Shown here one piece after another: positions 44,656-53,951 of a DNA stretch of 64,000 nucleotides. Position numbers and translations under genes: made by a program. Location: assembly GCF_021261325.1 (NCBI RefSeq), contig NZ_JAJSBI010000031.1, positions 50,213-114,212 on the forward strand, in the 5' to 3' direction. The stretch comes from Streptomyces guryensis (lineage in GTDB: Bacteria > Actinomycetota > Actinomycetes > Streptomycetales > Streptomycetaceae). Numbering within the stretch: position 1 is the first letter of the stretch; every line of letters begins with the position of its first letter. The notes under the pieces were generated by a model, which was given only the letters and a program-made list of their open reading frames with translations, did not search any database and was not told where the DNA came from.

Positions 44656-45855
44656 ATGACCGAGCTCCCCGCAGCGCCACCGCTCTCCGGTGTCACCGTC
44701 GTCAGCATCGAGCAGGCCGTGGCCGCTCCTTTCGCCACCCGTCAGCTTGCCGACCTCGGCGCGCGGGTGATCAAGGTGGAGCGGCCCGGTGGGGGCGACT
44801 TCGCCCGGCGGTACGACACCACGGTGCACGGCGAGTCCAGCTACTTCGTGTGGCTCAACCGCTCCAAGGAATCGGTGACGCTGGACCTGAAGGCGGACGC
44901 CGGTCGCGCGATCCTGGAGCAACTGCTGGCCGATGCCGATGTGTTCGTGCAGAACCTCGCCCCGGGCGCGGCCGCCAGGATGGGCCTGGGCGCCGAGGCC
45001 CTTGCCGAGCGCTTCCCCTCCCTCGTCCCGTGCTCGATCTCCGGCTACGGCTCCACCGGACCGTGGGCCGACCGCAAGGCGTACGACCTGCTGGTGCAGT
45101 GCCAGACCGGCCTGGTCTCGCTCACCGGCGACGAGCACGGCGGGGCCCGGGTCGGGGTGTCGATCGCCGACATCGCGGCCGGCATGTACGCCTACTCGGG
45201 CATCCTCACCGCCCTGTTCACCCGGGCCACCACCGGCGTCGCCCGTGCCGTGGAGGTCTCGCTGTTCGAGGCGCTGGCCGAGTGGGTGAGCCAACCCGCC
45301 TACTACACCCGCTACGGCGGCACCCAGCCCCCACGGCTGGGCACGCAGCACGCCACCATCGCCCCGTATGGCGCCTACACCGCGGCCGACGGCAAGGACG
45401 TCCTGTTCTCCATCCAGAACGAGCGCGAATGGGCGGCCCTGTGCGAGCAGTTCCTGGGCCGACCCGGGCTCGTCACGGATCCGCGCTTCGCCACCGGCTC
45501 GGCCCGAGTGGCCCACCGCTCAGAGCTCAACGCGATCGTGGCCGAACGCATCGGTGAGCTGGACAGCCATGAGGTGACGAAGCTGCTGGACGCGGCGGGC
45601 ATCGCCAACGCCGGCGTGAACGACATGAACGAGTTCCTGGCCCACCCCGTGCTCAGCGGCCGAGACCGCTGGCGGGACGTACGGATCCCCGGCGGAGCCG
45701 CGGTGTCCGCGCTGCTGCCGCCGGTGGATCTGGCCGGCACGGCCCCGCGCATGGACGCCGTCCCCGCCGCGGGGGAACACACCGCCACCATCCTGGCCGA
45801 CCTGGGATACGGCCCGGCCGACATCGACGGGCTGAAGGCGCGGCGCGTCGTCTGA
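44656..45855 (+). CDS. Family III (CaiB/BaiF) CoA-transferase
   Basis: 399 residues from the ATG at 44656, after CCTGGAG. LSGVTVVSIEQAVAAPFATR, LGARVIKVERPGGGDFAR and the catalytic aspartate in DRKAYDLLVQCQTG are the family landmarks. It moves CoA between a donor such as succinyl-CoA and a carboxylic acid without ATP. It is first in an operon with an acyl-CoA dehydrogenase and the two ETF subunits, so it likely activates the acid produced by the opposite-strand aldehyde dehydrogenase. Confidence 0.92.
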   Translation: MTELPAAPPLSGVTVVSIEQAVAAPFATRQLADLGARVIKVERPGGGDFARRYDTTVHGESSYFVWLNRSKESVTLDLKADAGRAILEQLLADADVFVQNLAPGAAARMGLGAEALAERFPSLVPCSISGYGSTGPWADRKAYDLLVQCQTGLVSLTGDEHGGARVGVSIADIAAGMYAYSGILTALFTRATTGVARAVEVSLFEALAEWVSQPAYYTRYGGTQPPRLGTQHATIAPYGAYTAADGKDVLFSIQNEREWAALCEQFLGRPGLVTDPRFATGSARVAHRSELNAIVAERIGELDSHEVTKLLDAAGIANAGVNDMNEFLAHPVLSGRDRWRDVRIPGGAAVSALLPPVDLAGTAPRMDAVPAAGEHTATILADLGYGPADIDGLKARRVV

Positions 45856-45905
45856 ACCGCCGCTCGCCACCCCTTACTTCTCACTTCAGCAAGGAGCTTT
45901 ACCGC

Positions 45906-47075
45906 ATGGGCACCCTCGACGTCCTGTCCGAGGACGAGCAGTTCATCGTCCGGACCGTGCACGACTTCGTCGACAAGGAAGTGAAGCCCGTCGTCCAGGA
46001 GTTGGAGCACGCGGGCACCTACCCCGAGGCCCTGATCGAGCAGATGAAGCAGCTCGGCATCTTCGGCCTCGCTGTCCCCGAGGAGTACGGCGGTACCCCG
46101 GTCTCGACCCCCTGCTATGTGCTGATCACCGAGGAGCTGGCCCGCGGTTGGATGAGCCTGGCCGGGGCGATGGGCGGCCACACCGTGGTCGCCAAGCTGC
46201 TGCTGCACTTCGGCACGGAGGAGCAGAAGCGCCGGTACCTGCCGAAGATGGCCACCGGTGAGATCCGCGCGACCATGGCCCTGACCGAACCGGGTGGCGG
46301 CTCGGACCTGCAGGCCATGCGCACCGTCGCCCGCAAGGACGGCGCCGGCGGATACGTGGTGAACGGCACGAAGACCTGGATCACCAACTCCCGCCGCTCC
46401 GGCCTGATCGCGCTGCTGTGCAAGACCGACCCGGATGCCGCCCCCGCCCACCAGGGCATCTCGATCCTGCTCGCGGAGCACGGCCCCGGGCTGACCGTCT
46501 CCCGCGACCTGCCCAAGCTCGGCTACAAGGGCGTGGAGAGCTGCGAGCTGTCCTTCGAGGACTACCGAGCCCCGGCCGACGCCCTCCTCGGCGGAGTGGA
46601 GGGCAAGGGCTTCGCCCAGATGATGAAGGGCCTGGAGACCGGACGCCTCCAGGTCGCCGCCCGCGCCCTCGGGGTGGGCCGGGCGGCCCTGGAGGACGCC
46701 CTCGCCTACGCCCAGGAACGCGAGTCCTTCGGCAAGCCGATCTGGAAGCACCAGTCGATCGGCAACTACTTGGCAGACATGGCGACTTCGCTCACCGCGG
46801 CCCGGCAGCTCACCCTCTACGCCGCCCGGGAGGCCGACGCGGGCCGCCGCGTGGACATGGAGGCCGGCATGGCGAAGCTGTTCGCCTCCGAGACCGCCAT
46901 GCAGATCGCCCTCAACGCCCTCCGCATCCACGGCGGTTACGGCTACTCCACCGAGTTCGACGTCGAACGCTACTTCCGCGACGCTCCGCTGATGATCGTG
47001 GGCGAAGGCACCAACGAGATCCAGCGCAACGTCATCGCGAGCCAGCTCGTCAAGCGCGGAAGGCTGGACGTATGA
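45906..47075 (+). CDS. Acyl-CoA dehydrogenase
   Basis: 389 residues with a strong AAGGAG ribosome site. FAD/substrate motifs: ATMALTEPGGGSD, TWITNSRRSG, GRLQVAARALGVG, RIHGGYGYSTEFDVERYFRD and the catalytic glutamate in VGEGTNEIQRNV. It abstracts two hydrogens from an acyl-CoA and passes electrons to ETF, which is encoded immediately downstream. Between a CoA-transferase and, functionally, an enoyl-CoA hydratase, a branched dicarboxyl substrate such as methylsuccinyl-CoA would fit. It overlaps etfB as ATGA. Confidence 0.94.
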   Translation: MGTLDVLSEDEQFIVRTVHDFVDKEVKPVVQELEHAGTYPEALIEQMKQLGIFGLAVPEEYGGTPVSTPCYVLITEELARGWMSLAGAMGGHTVVAKLLLHFGTEEQKRRYLPKMATGEIRATMALTEPGGGSDLQAMRTVARKDGAGGYVVNGTKTWITNSRRSGLIALLCKTDPDAAPAHQGISILLAEHGPGLTVSRDLPKLGYKGVESCELSFEDYRAPADALLGGVEGKGFAQMMKGLETGRLQVAARALGVGRAALEDALAYAQERESFGKPIWKHQSIGNYLADMATSLTAARQLTLYAAREADAGRRVDMEAGMAKLFASETAMQIALNALRIHGGYGYSTEFDVERYFRDAPLMIVGEGTNEIQRNVIASQLVKRGRLDV

Positions 47076-47854
47076 GGATCGTCGTCATTGTGAAGTATGT
47101 GCCCGACGCCACTGGCGACCGGCACTTCGCCGATGACCTGACCGTCGACCGGGACGACGTGGACGGTCTGCTCTGCGAGCTGGACGAGTACGCGGTCGAG
47201 CAGGCGCTGCAGATCTCCGAGAACTCCGACGACGACGTGGAGATCACCGTCCTGACGGTGGGTCCGGAGGACGCCAAGGACGCGCTGCGCAAGGCGCTGT
47301 CCATGGGCGCGGACAAGGCCATCCACGTGGAGGACGACGACCTGCACGGCACGGATGCGATCGGTACCTCGCTGGTGCTGGCGAAGGCGATCGAGAAGGC
47401 CGGCTTCGACCTGGTGGTCTCCGGCATGGCGTCCACCGACGGCACCGCCGGCATCGTCCCGGCCCTGGTCGCCGAGCGGCTGGGCGTCCCGCAGGTGACC
47501 CTGCTGTCCGAGGTGAGCGTCGAGGACGGCACCGTCAAGGGCCGCCGTGACGGCGACGCCGCGTCCGAGCAGCTTCAGGCGTCCCTGCCCGCGGTCGTGT
47601 CGGTCACCGACCAGTCGGGCGAGGCGCGTTACCCGTCCTTCAAGGGCATCATGGCGGCGAAGAAGAAGCCGGTCGAGTCGTGGGACCTGTCCGACCTGGA
47701 GATCGACGCCGAAGAGGTCGGTCTGGCGGGTGCGTGGACGAAGGTCGAGTCGGCGGCCGAGCGTCCGGCCCGCACCGCGGGCACGATCGTCAAGGACGAG
47801 GGCGAGGGCGGCAAGCAGCTCGCCGCCTTCCTCGCGAGCCAGAAGTTCATCTAA
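47072..47854 (+). CDS. etfB: Electron transfer flavoprotein beta subunit
   Basis: 260 residues from the ATG at 47072, overlapping the acyl-CoA dehydrogenase stop. IVVIVKYVPDATGDRHF, NEYAVEQAL-like DEYAVEQALQISE, GADKAIHVEDDDL and ASTDGTAGIVPALVAERLG are typical EtfB segments, the last forming the AMP/FAD-binding region. With EtfA it carries electrons from the dehydrogenase to the quinone pool. The extended Asp-rich C-terminus (DLEIDAEEVGLAGAWTKV) is normal in actinobacteria. Confidence 0.95.
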   Translation: MRIVVIVKYVPDATGDRHFADDLTVDRDDVDGLLCELDEYAVEQALQISENSDDDVEITVLTVGPEDAKDALRKALSMGADKAIHVEDDDLHGTDAIGTSLVLAKAIEKAGFDLVVSGMASTDGTAGIVPALVAERLGVPQVTLLSEVSVEDGTVKGRRDGDAASEQLQASLPAVVSVTDQSGEARYPSFKGIMAAKKKPVESWDLSDLEIDAEEVGLAGAWTKVESAAERPARTAGTIVKDEGEGGKQLAAFLASQKFI

Positions 47855-47947
47855 GGGGCCCGTGGCCCCATCGAGGGCCCGTAGTCCCTTCGAGGCTCAA
47901 CTCCCTTACCGCCCCTCAGACTTCGCAATCCGCAGGAGAGCAATCCC

Positions 47948-48910
47948 ATGGCTGAAGTTCTCGTCTACGTCGACCACGTGGACGGTGCCGTCCGCAAGCC
48001 CACCCTGGAGCTGCTGACCCTGGCCCGCCGCATCGGCGAGCCGGTCGCCGTCGCGCTGGGCAACGGTGCGGCCGACACCGCCGCCGCGCTGGCCGAGCAC
48101 GGCGCCGTCAAGGTGCTGACGCACGAGGCGTCCGAGTACGCCGACTACCTGGTCGTCCCCAAGGTCGACGCCCTGCAGGCCGCCGTCGCCGCCGTCTCCC
48201 CGGCCGCGGTGCTGGTCCCCTCCTCCGCCGAGGGCAAGGAGATCGCCGCCCGTCTGGCGCTGCGCATCGGCTCCGGCATCATCACCGACGCCGTCGACCT
48301 GGAGGCCGGCGACGAGGGCCCGGTGGCCACCCAGTCGGTGTTCGCCGCCTCCTTCACCACCAAGTCCCGTATCAGCAGGGGCACCCCGGTCATCACCGTC
48401 AAGCCCAACTCCGCCGCGGTGGAGGCCGCCCCGGCCGCAGGCAGCGTCGAGGACCTCGCCGTCACCTTCTCCGAGGCGGCGACCGGCACCAAGGTCACCG
48501 GTCGCACCCCCCGCGAGTCGACCGGGCGTCCGGAGCTGACCGAGGCCGCGATCGTGGTCTCCGGCGGCCGCGGCGTCAACGGCGCCGAGAACTTCGCCAT
48601 CATCGAGGCCCTCGCCGACTCCCTCGGCGCGGCCGTCGGCGCCTCCCGCGCCGCCGTGGACGCCGGCTGGTACCCGCACACCAACCAGGTCGGCCAGACC
48701 GGCAAGTCCGTGTCGCCGCAGCTGTACATCGCCAACGGCATCTCCGGCGCCATCCAGCACCGGGCCGGCATGCAGACCTCGAAGACCATCGTGGCGGTCA
48801 ACAAGGACGCCGAGGCCCCGATCTTCGACCTGGTCGACTACGGCGTGGTCGGCGACCTCTTCGACGTCGTCCCCCAGCTCACCCAGGAGATCAACGCCAT
48901 CAACGGCTGA
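47948..48910 (+). CDS. etfA: Electron transfer flavoprotein alpha subunit
   Basis: 320 residues, 93 bases after etfB with GCAGGAGAG before the ATG. The FAD-binding C-terminal domain shows VVSGGRGVNGAENF, SRAAVDAGWYPHTNQVGQTG and QHRAGMQTSKTIVAVNKD, then APIFDLVDYGVVGDL. A second etfBA pair usually exists as a housekeeping copy elsewhere in actinobacteria, so this pair is probably dedicated to the adjacent dehydrogenase; that is inference. Confidence 0.95.
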   Translation: MAEVLVYVDHVDGAVRKPTLELLTLARRIGEPVAVALGNGAADTAAALAEHGAVKVLTHEASEYADYLVVPKVDALQAAVAAVSPAAVLVPSSAEGKEIAARLALRIGSGIITDAVDLEAGDEGPVATQSVFAASFTTKSRISRGTPVITVKPNSAAVEAAPAAGSVEDLAVTFSEAATGTKVTGRTPRESTGRPELTEAAIVVSGGRGVNGAENFAIIEALADSLGAAVGASRAAVDAGWYPHTNQVGQTGKSVSPQLYIANGISGAIQHRAGMQTSKTIVAVNKDAEAPIFDLVDYGVVGDLFDVVPQLTQEINAING

Positions 48911-48937
48911 GCGGCCACCCGCAGAGCAGGGCGGCCC

Positions 48938-48974
48938 GGAGGCACGCCGGATGCAGCTGCCCCGGCGTACCTCC
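48938..48974. terminator. Bidirectional terminator between etfA and GH43 gene
   Basis: GGAGGCACGCCGG (48938-48950) and CCGGCGTACCTCC (48962-48974) pair with one mismatch over an 11-base loop, midway between the convergent stops. Confidence 0.7.
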
Positions 48975-48992
48975 TCTCAGCCTGCCGTGCGG

Positions 48993-50369
48993 TCAGGCCC
49001 AGGGTGTGACGGGTTGGAAGCTGCGGTCCGCGCGGAAGAGGTCGGTGGCTGCGTATCGGTCGACCCAGAGCTCGCCGTTGCGGTGGCGGATGTAGTAGCC
49101 GGGGAAGTTGTACGACTCCAGGGCGACCGAACCGGCGGCGGTGCCGGGGTGGGCGTTGAACGTCGCGTCTTTGGCGAAGGCCGCCGTGCCGTCGTTGCCG
49201 TCGACCCGGATCCGGAACGAGGAGTGCCGCGCGTAGAGGCCGCTCGCCGTGCGCAGGGAGTAGCAGTTGGGGTCGGCGAGGCCCGGGACGACGGTGAAGG
49301 TGGCGTCCTGCTTCGTCAGCGCCGTGCTGTCGGCGGTCACGGGGTCGGTGTAGCCGAGGAAGTCGCGATGGCGCATGTACCGGTCGGGGTAGTTCACCGA
49401 CTGGAAGGACCGGGTGGTGTTGAGCGGGAGCGTCACGCCTCCGGTGACGGTCTCCTTGACCACGGTGAGGTGCTTGACGGTCCCCGACAGGCCGGGCAGT
49501 TCGGCGGGTGTGGTCCAGGTCTTGAAGGTGTCGTAGCTGTCTGCGTAGTAGAACCTGCGCCGGTTGTAGTCCTCGAAGAAGATGCGCCATCCGCCGTTGT
49601 CCAGCTCCACCAGGACGGGGCCTTCACCGTCGAGATCGACCCAGTTCCCGGTCTTGGTGATCGTCCAGGGGCCGGTCAGGGTGCCAGCGGTGGCGAAGTC
49701 GATGGACTTGGTCGAGGTGCTCTTGAGGAACGCGTGGTAGGTCGAGCCGATCTTCACAACGGTGGTGTCGATGTAGCCCGGTCCGTGGACGGCCCCCGTC
49801 AGGGGAGTCGGGGTGCTCCAGGCCGTCAGTGTGCTGTTGGTCGCGGTGACGACGTAGGGGTTGAAGGCGCCCGTCGCCTCGCCGTTCAGGTGCAGGGAAA
49901 CGATGATGTTGACGCTGCCGTTGCCCGGGTCGATGAACCACTCCGGGGCCCAGGCGTTCCCGACGCCGGGGAGGGCGAGGGTGATGTTGCCGAGGAAGGT
50001 CCAGCTCTGCCGGTCCGAACTGCGGGCGAAGCCGATGGTGTTGCCCGTCCAACCGCTGGTGTAGGTGACGTAGTACAGGCCGTCTGTGTGCCGGAAGACG
50101 CTGGGGTCGCGTACCAGCCCGGAGGGTGGTGTGTAGGCCGGTCCCTTCACCAGGTTGAAGCCTGTGGCGTCCGCGGAGTCGTACACGTACATGTTGCGCT
50201 CACTGGAGTACGTGAATGCGGTCATCGTGTACCGCGACGTCCGGCCGGCGGGCGGGGCCGCGGCGTATGCCGCACCGCTGAGCAGGGGAGAGGCCAGAAC
50301 CGCGGGGGTCGCGCCGAGGGCAAGGAGCGCTCTCACGGCGCTTCTTCGACTGGGGCCCGGCAACGTCAT
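48993..50369 (-). CDS. Secreted GH43-like glycosidase with C-terminal AbfB (CBM42) domain
   Basis: 458 residues from the ATG at 50369, with CCAGGAGGAATC immediately upstream; the longer frame start lacks a site. The signal peptide contains SRRSAVRALLALG, compatible with Tat export. The beta-propeller shows the catalytic-base region SGLVRDPSVFRH, APEWFIDPGNGS and the acid region GPGYIDTTVV. The C-terminus has AbfB repeats (SFQSVNYPDRYMRHRDF, SLRTASGLYARHSSFRI, ESYNFPGYYIRHRNGEL) that bind arabinofuranose. It probably releases arabinose from arabinoxylan or arabinan outside the cell. Confidence 0.88.
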   Translation of the reverse strand: MTLPGPSRRSAVRALLALGATPAVLASPLLSGAAYAAAPPAGRTSRYTMTAFTYSSERNMYVYDSADATGFNLVKGPAYTPPSGLVRDPSVFRHTDGLYYVTYTSGWTGNTIGFARSSDRQSWTFLGNITLALPGVGNAWAPEWFIDPGNGSVNIIVSLHLNGEATGAFNPYVVTATNSTLTAWSTPTPLTGAVHGPGYIDTTVVKIGSTYHAFLKSTSTKSIDFATAGTLTGPWTITKTGNWVDLDGEGPVLVELDNGGWRIFFEDYNRRRFYYADSYDTFKTWTTPAELPGLSGTVKHLTVVKETVTGGVTLPLNTTRSFQSVNYPDRYMRHRDFLGYTDPVTADSTALTKQDATFTVVPGLADPNCYSLRTASGLYARHSSFRIRVDGNDGTAAFAKDATFNAHPGTAAGSVALESYNFPGYYIRHRNGELWVDRYAATDLFRADRSFQPVTPWA

Positions 50370-50441
50370 GATTCCTCCTGGAAGGTGTGCGGGTTTGCCT
50401 ACGCCGAGGGCTGGGCGGGGCATGGGTAACTGTCACTGGTG

Positions 50442-50470
50442 CGACATTTCGAACGAGGTTCGTAGTGTCG
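50442..50470. promoter_or_regulatory. Operator-like palindrome upstream of GH43 gene
   Basis: CGACATTTCGAAC (50442-50454), GAG, GTTCGTAGTGTCG (50458-50470): 13-base arms with 11 matched pairs, 73 bases before the start codon. The central CGAAC/GTTCG dyad suits a LacI-type sugar regulator. Confidence 0.55.
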
Positions 50471-50553
50471 GCCAGAAGATAAGTAAGCGCGGAGAGTCCG
50501 TCAACGGAACTGACAGGTACGGTTCCGTGAATCGTTGGTCGGGGGGCGGCATG

Positions 50554-50586
50554 CGGTCTGCCGGAGGCCGCGCTTCCGGCAGACCG
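50554..50586 (-). terminator. Perfect hairpin downstream of subtilase
   Basis: CGGTCTGCCGGA (50554-50565) and TCCGGCAGACCG (50575-50586) form perfect 12-base arms with a 9-base loop, 36 bases after the subtilase stop on the minus strand. Confidence 0.7.
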
Positions 50587-50621
50587 AGCCGCTCAGCGTT
50601 CCAATTGGGCGAACCCCGGCC

Positions 50622-53600
50622 TCACTTGCCGTAGTACGCGTTGTGGATCGTGATCACCGACGTATTGCCCTTCTTGTCGGTGATCTTGGCGTGGAGGGAG
50701 ATGCTCTTCTCCTTCGCCGGGTTCTTGATGGTGACCTTTCCGTTCCTGACGTCGGCCTTCTTCCAGGTCCTGCCGTCGTCGTACGACACGTACACCGACA
50801 GCGACTTGAGGCCCAGGCCCTTGGCCGCGCCTTCGACGGTGACCGGGAAGGTGACCGTCCGTCCGGCCTCGACCATGCTGTCGAGACCCGTCTTCGCTTC
50901 GAAGCGGACTGTAGAGACCGGCAGTTCGGTCGGCAGGCCGGAGGACGGCCTCTTGGAGTGGAACGTCCAGCTCGCGTCGATCCGCGTGGTGGCGGCCTGA
51001 ACTTTGGCGCTCCGCTTGACCGTGGTGGTGAGCGTGTACTCGGCGTCACCGGCCGGGACTTTGAACACCTCGTTCCCGGTGAGCGGGTCGGCGTTCGAGC
51101 CGACCTTCCTGCCGTTCCGGTACAGCGTCGTGCGCGCCGAAATGATGTCCGTGTACGTCTCGTGGCCGGCACTGTCGGCGAAGAGCGGGATATTGCCGGA
51201 GATCCCGTCGGTGCTGTGGAAGACGCCGTACTCCCCGGGGATCACGCGGGGCGCGAACACCGCCGTGTTGAACGTCTTCCGGTAGGTCCTGCCGCCCTTG
51301 AGTTCCTCGTAGGAGCCGGTGTTGGCGGAGGCGTCGGAGATCGGGTCGTCCTCGTCCTTCTTCCCCGAGTACTGCCGGAAGTCGAAGTACCACTCGGCCC
51401 CTTCCCCGGTCGAGAGGTGCAGCGTGCGGGTGGCGGGCAGCTTCTGCTCGACCGGGGTGTGGAGGCCGTAGCCGGAGGGTATGGCGGCGGTCAGCGCGAT
51501 CGCGCCGGTTTTTCCGGGCGACGAGGCGCCCAGGCCGGCCTTCACTGTGGCGAGCTCACTGGCCTTGTAGTGGTGGACGCGGTCGCCGACGACCTTCTTG
51601 ACCTCGCCTCCGCCGACGATGTCGTACTCGGTGCCGTTGCCCTTGGTCCACTGCCCCGACCAGGTCTGGACGAGACCGGAGGGCTGCGCCGGGCCGACGT
51701 GCGCGATACGGATGTCGGAGAAGGATGGAAGTGTCAGGGAGTTCCAGATGTCCGCGGGCTGGTACTCGTACGACACCAGGGCCTGCAGCGGCTTGGCGCC
51801 GGCGTCCGGCACCGTGATGTCGGCCGCCCGGGTCTTGTTCAGGTCGAACGTGACCATCGTGTCCTTGTCGACCTTCAGCACGGGCTGGGCCAGCCAGTCG
51901 GCGCCGCCCTCGGCCGAGTCGACGGCCTTCTGGCTGAACGAGTCGAGCATGTAACTGCCCTTGGGGACGCGGAAGGTGACCGCGTTGTCGCCGGAGACGT
52001 TCGTGTAGCCCCCGGCACCGCGGAGGGCCGGGGTGAGGGTGGTGAAGTGGACCGGGGTCCGTCCTGGGCGGTTGACGAACTTCACGGTGACGTCGTACGC
52101 CTCCGTCTCCCGTTCGACACCCACCATGCTGCGGACGGTCTGGCCGCCGCCCGTGGCGGTCACCGCCGCCGAGTAGGCGCCGTCCAGCTTGCCGCCCGGC
52201 CTGGTGTTCACGGTGACGTCGACGGACGCCGTGCCGCCGGCCGGGACGGTGACCTTGTCAGCGCCGAGAGCGAAGAAGCCCGTCGGGGCCGCCTTGCCGT
52301 TGGGACCGAGGGCCTTGGCCGACAGGGCCAGCGTGATGGCCTTCTTCCCGAGGTTGCGGTACGTCAGCTTCTTGGTGGCGGGGGTGTCGTCGTTGTGCGG
52401 ATACCGCTGGAGGGGGAAGCTCACCGAGGACGGATCGGCGACCACCGACTGGGGGAGCGCCTTGTCGACCCGGATACGGCCCGAGCCCTCCGCGATCCCC
52501 TGATAGGCGCCGCCCTTGGCCGAGGCCACCAGGGCTCCCTTCAGCTCACGGAACGTCCAGTGCGGGTGCTGCTGCTTCAGGAGGGCGGCGGCGCCTGCGA
52601 CATGCGGGGTCGCCATCGACGTACCGGACAGCGTCACGTACCCGGGCGGCTTCTCCTGGTACTCCCGGGACACGACGCTGCCCGGTGCCAGGGCCGCGGT
52701 GATGTCGACGCCGGGTGCGGTCACGTCCGGCTTGAGGGCGCTGTCGGCGGTCGGGCCGAGGCTGGAGAACTCCGCCACCTCGTCCTTGCCGTTCACGGCT
52801 CCGACGGTGAGCGCGTCGGCCGCGCTGCCCGGGGAGTCGACGGAGTAGGGGCCGGCCTCGCCCTCGTTGCCGGCGGCGATGGCGAAGAGGATGCCCTTCT
52901 CCTCCGACAGCCTGTTGACCTCGGCCTCCATCGGGTCGACGCCCGGGGTGTCGGCGATGCCGAGGCTGAGGTTGACGATGTCGGCGCCCTGCTCGGCTGC
53001 CCAGTCGATGCCCGCGATGATGGCGGAGTCGTCGCCGTCGCCCTTGTCGTTCAGGACCTTGCCGTTGAGGATCCTCGCGCCGGGCGCCACGCCCCTGTAC
53101 TTGCCGCCGGACTTCGCGCCGGTGCCCGCCACGATGGAGGCGACGTGCGTGCCGTGGCCGAAGTGGTCGTCGGTGTCGGGCGACGACGTGAAGTTCTTGG
53201 CGGCGATCACCTGGCCCTTGAGATCCGGGTGGTTCGCGTCCACACCCGTGTCCAGGACGGCGACCTTGACGCCCTTGCCGTCGTAGCCCTTCGCCCAGGC
53301 TGCGGGCGCGCCGATCTGCGGCACGGACTTGTCGAGGCTGGCCTTGCGGATGCCGTCGAGCCAGACGTGGGAGACGCCCGAGGCCATGCCGTCCCCGTGG
53401 GTGACGGCGTCCCACAGCCGGGGCACGTCCGCGCTCGGCGTCCGGACGGAATCCATGTTCAGGTTCCGGAAGGTCCGGCGCAGCACGCTCGTGTCCCGGA
53501 CGTCGGCCCGGGCCGCCTTCACCATGCCGACTGTGCCGTTGTAGCCGACGATGACCTTCAGACCGTCGCCCTGGTTCCTGCGGATGGCAGCCTTGTTGAG

Positions 53601-53951
53601 CTCGGTGATGTCGAACAGCCGCTGGTCGAGCCTGCCGCTCGCGATCATCTGGGCCGCGTCCGTCGGTATGACCAGGGTGTGGCCGTCGACCCGGCGCATC
53701 TGCACGGGGACCCGCTCGCGCCCCTTGGCCCGCTCCATCCCGACGACCTGTCCCTTGGCGCCGACGACGACCCGGTCGCCGGTGATGAGGGTGACGCGAT
53801 GTCCGCCGAAGGCTTCCGCGCTCCTGACGGCAGTCGGCACGGTGGTCGGGGCGGGCGTCGCCTCTGCTGTGCTGGTCAGTCCTGCGGCGAGGGCTGTTAT
53901 CGCCGTCGTCGCGGCCGCGGCCGCAGATGCTGTTTTCAGTTTTCTGCGCAA
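50622..53951 (-). CDS. Secreted subtilisin-like serine protease (S8), large
   Basis: 1109 residues from a TTG at 53951, preceded by AGGGGA; the frame's ATG at 54032 has no ribosome site and would bury the signal. The signal peptide is RRKLKTASAAAAATTAITAL. Triad: Asp in KVAVLDTGVDANHPDL (about 233), His in HFGHGTHVASIVAG (about 267), Ser in LSGTSMATPHVAG (about 444). An I9-like propeptide precedes it, and about 600 residues of beta-rich domains follow. This is the long Streptomyces S8 architecture. It is divergent from the CseABC-like operon across 241 bases. Confidence 0.93.
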   Translation of the reverse strand: MRRKLKTASAAAAATTAITALAAGLTSTAEATPAPTTVPTAVRSAEAFGGHRVTLITGDRVVVGAKGQVVGMERAKGRERVPVQMRRVDGHTLVIPTDAAQMIASGRLDQRLFDITELNKAAIRRNQGDGLKVIVGYNGTVGMVKAARADVRDTSVLRRTFRNLNMDSVRTPSADVPRLWDAVTHGDGMASGVSHVWLDGIRKASLDKSVPQIGAPAAWAKGYDGKGVKVAVLDTGVDANHPDLKGQVIAAKNFTSSPDTDDHFGHGTHVASIVAGTGAKSGGKYRGVAPGARILNGKVLNDKGDGDDSAIIAGIDWAAEQGADIVNLSLGIADTPGVDPMEAEVNRLSEEKGILFAIAAGNEGEAGPYSVDSPGSAADALTVGAVNGKDEVAEFSSLGPTADSALKPDVTAPGVDITAALAPGSVVSREYQEKPPGYVTLSGTSMATPHVAGAAALLKQQHPHWTFRELKGALVASAKGGAYQGIAEGSGRIRVDKALPQSVVADPSSVSFPLQRYPHNDDTPATKKLTYRNLGKKAITLALSAKALGPNGKAAPTGFFALGADKVTVPAGGTASVDVTVNTRPGGKLDGAYSAAVTATGGGQTVRSMVGVERETEAYDVTVKFVNRPGRTPVHFTTLTPALRGAGGYTNVSGDNAVTFRVPKGSYMLDSFSQKAVDSAEGGADWLAQPVLKVDKDTMVTFDLNKTRAADITVPDAGAKPLQALVSYEYQPADIWNSLTLPSFSDIRIAHVGPAQPSGLVQTWSGQWTKGNGTEYDIVGGGEVKKVVGDRVHHYKASELATVKAGLGASSPGKTGAIALTAAIPSGYGLHTPVEQKLPATRTLHLSTGEGAEWYFDFRQYSGKKDEDDPISDASANTGSYEELKGGRTYRKTFNTAVFAPRVIPGEYGVFHSTDGISGNIPLFADSAGHETYTDIISARTTLYRNGRKVGSNADPLTGNEVFKVPAGDAEYTLTTTVKRSAKVQAATTRIDASWTFHSKRPSSGLPTELPVSTVRFEAKTGLDSMVEAGRTVTFPVTVEGAAKGLGLKSLSVYVSYDDGRTWKKADVRNGKVTIKNPAKEKSISLHAKITDKKGNTSVITIHNAYYGK

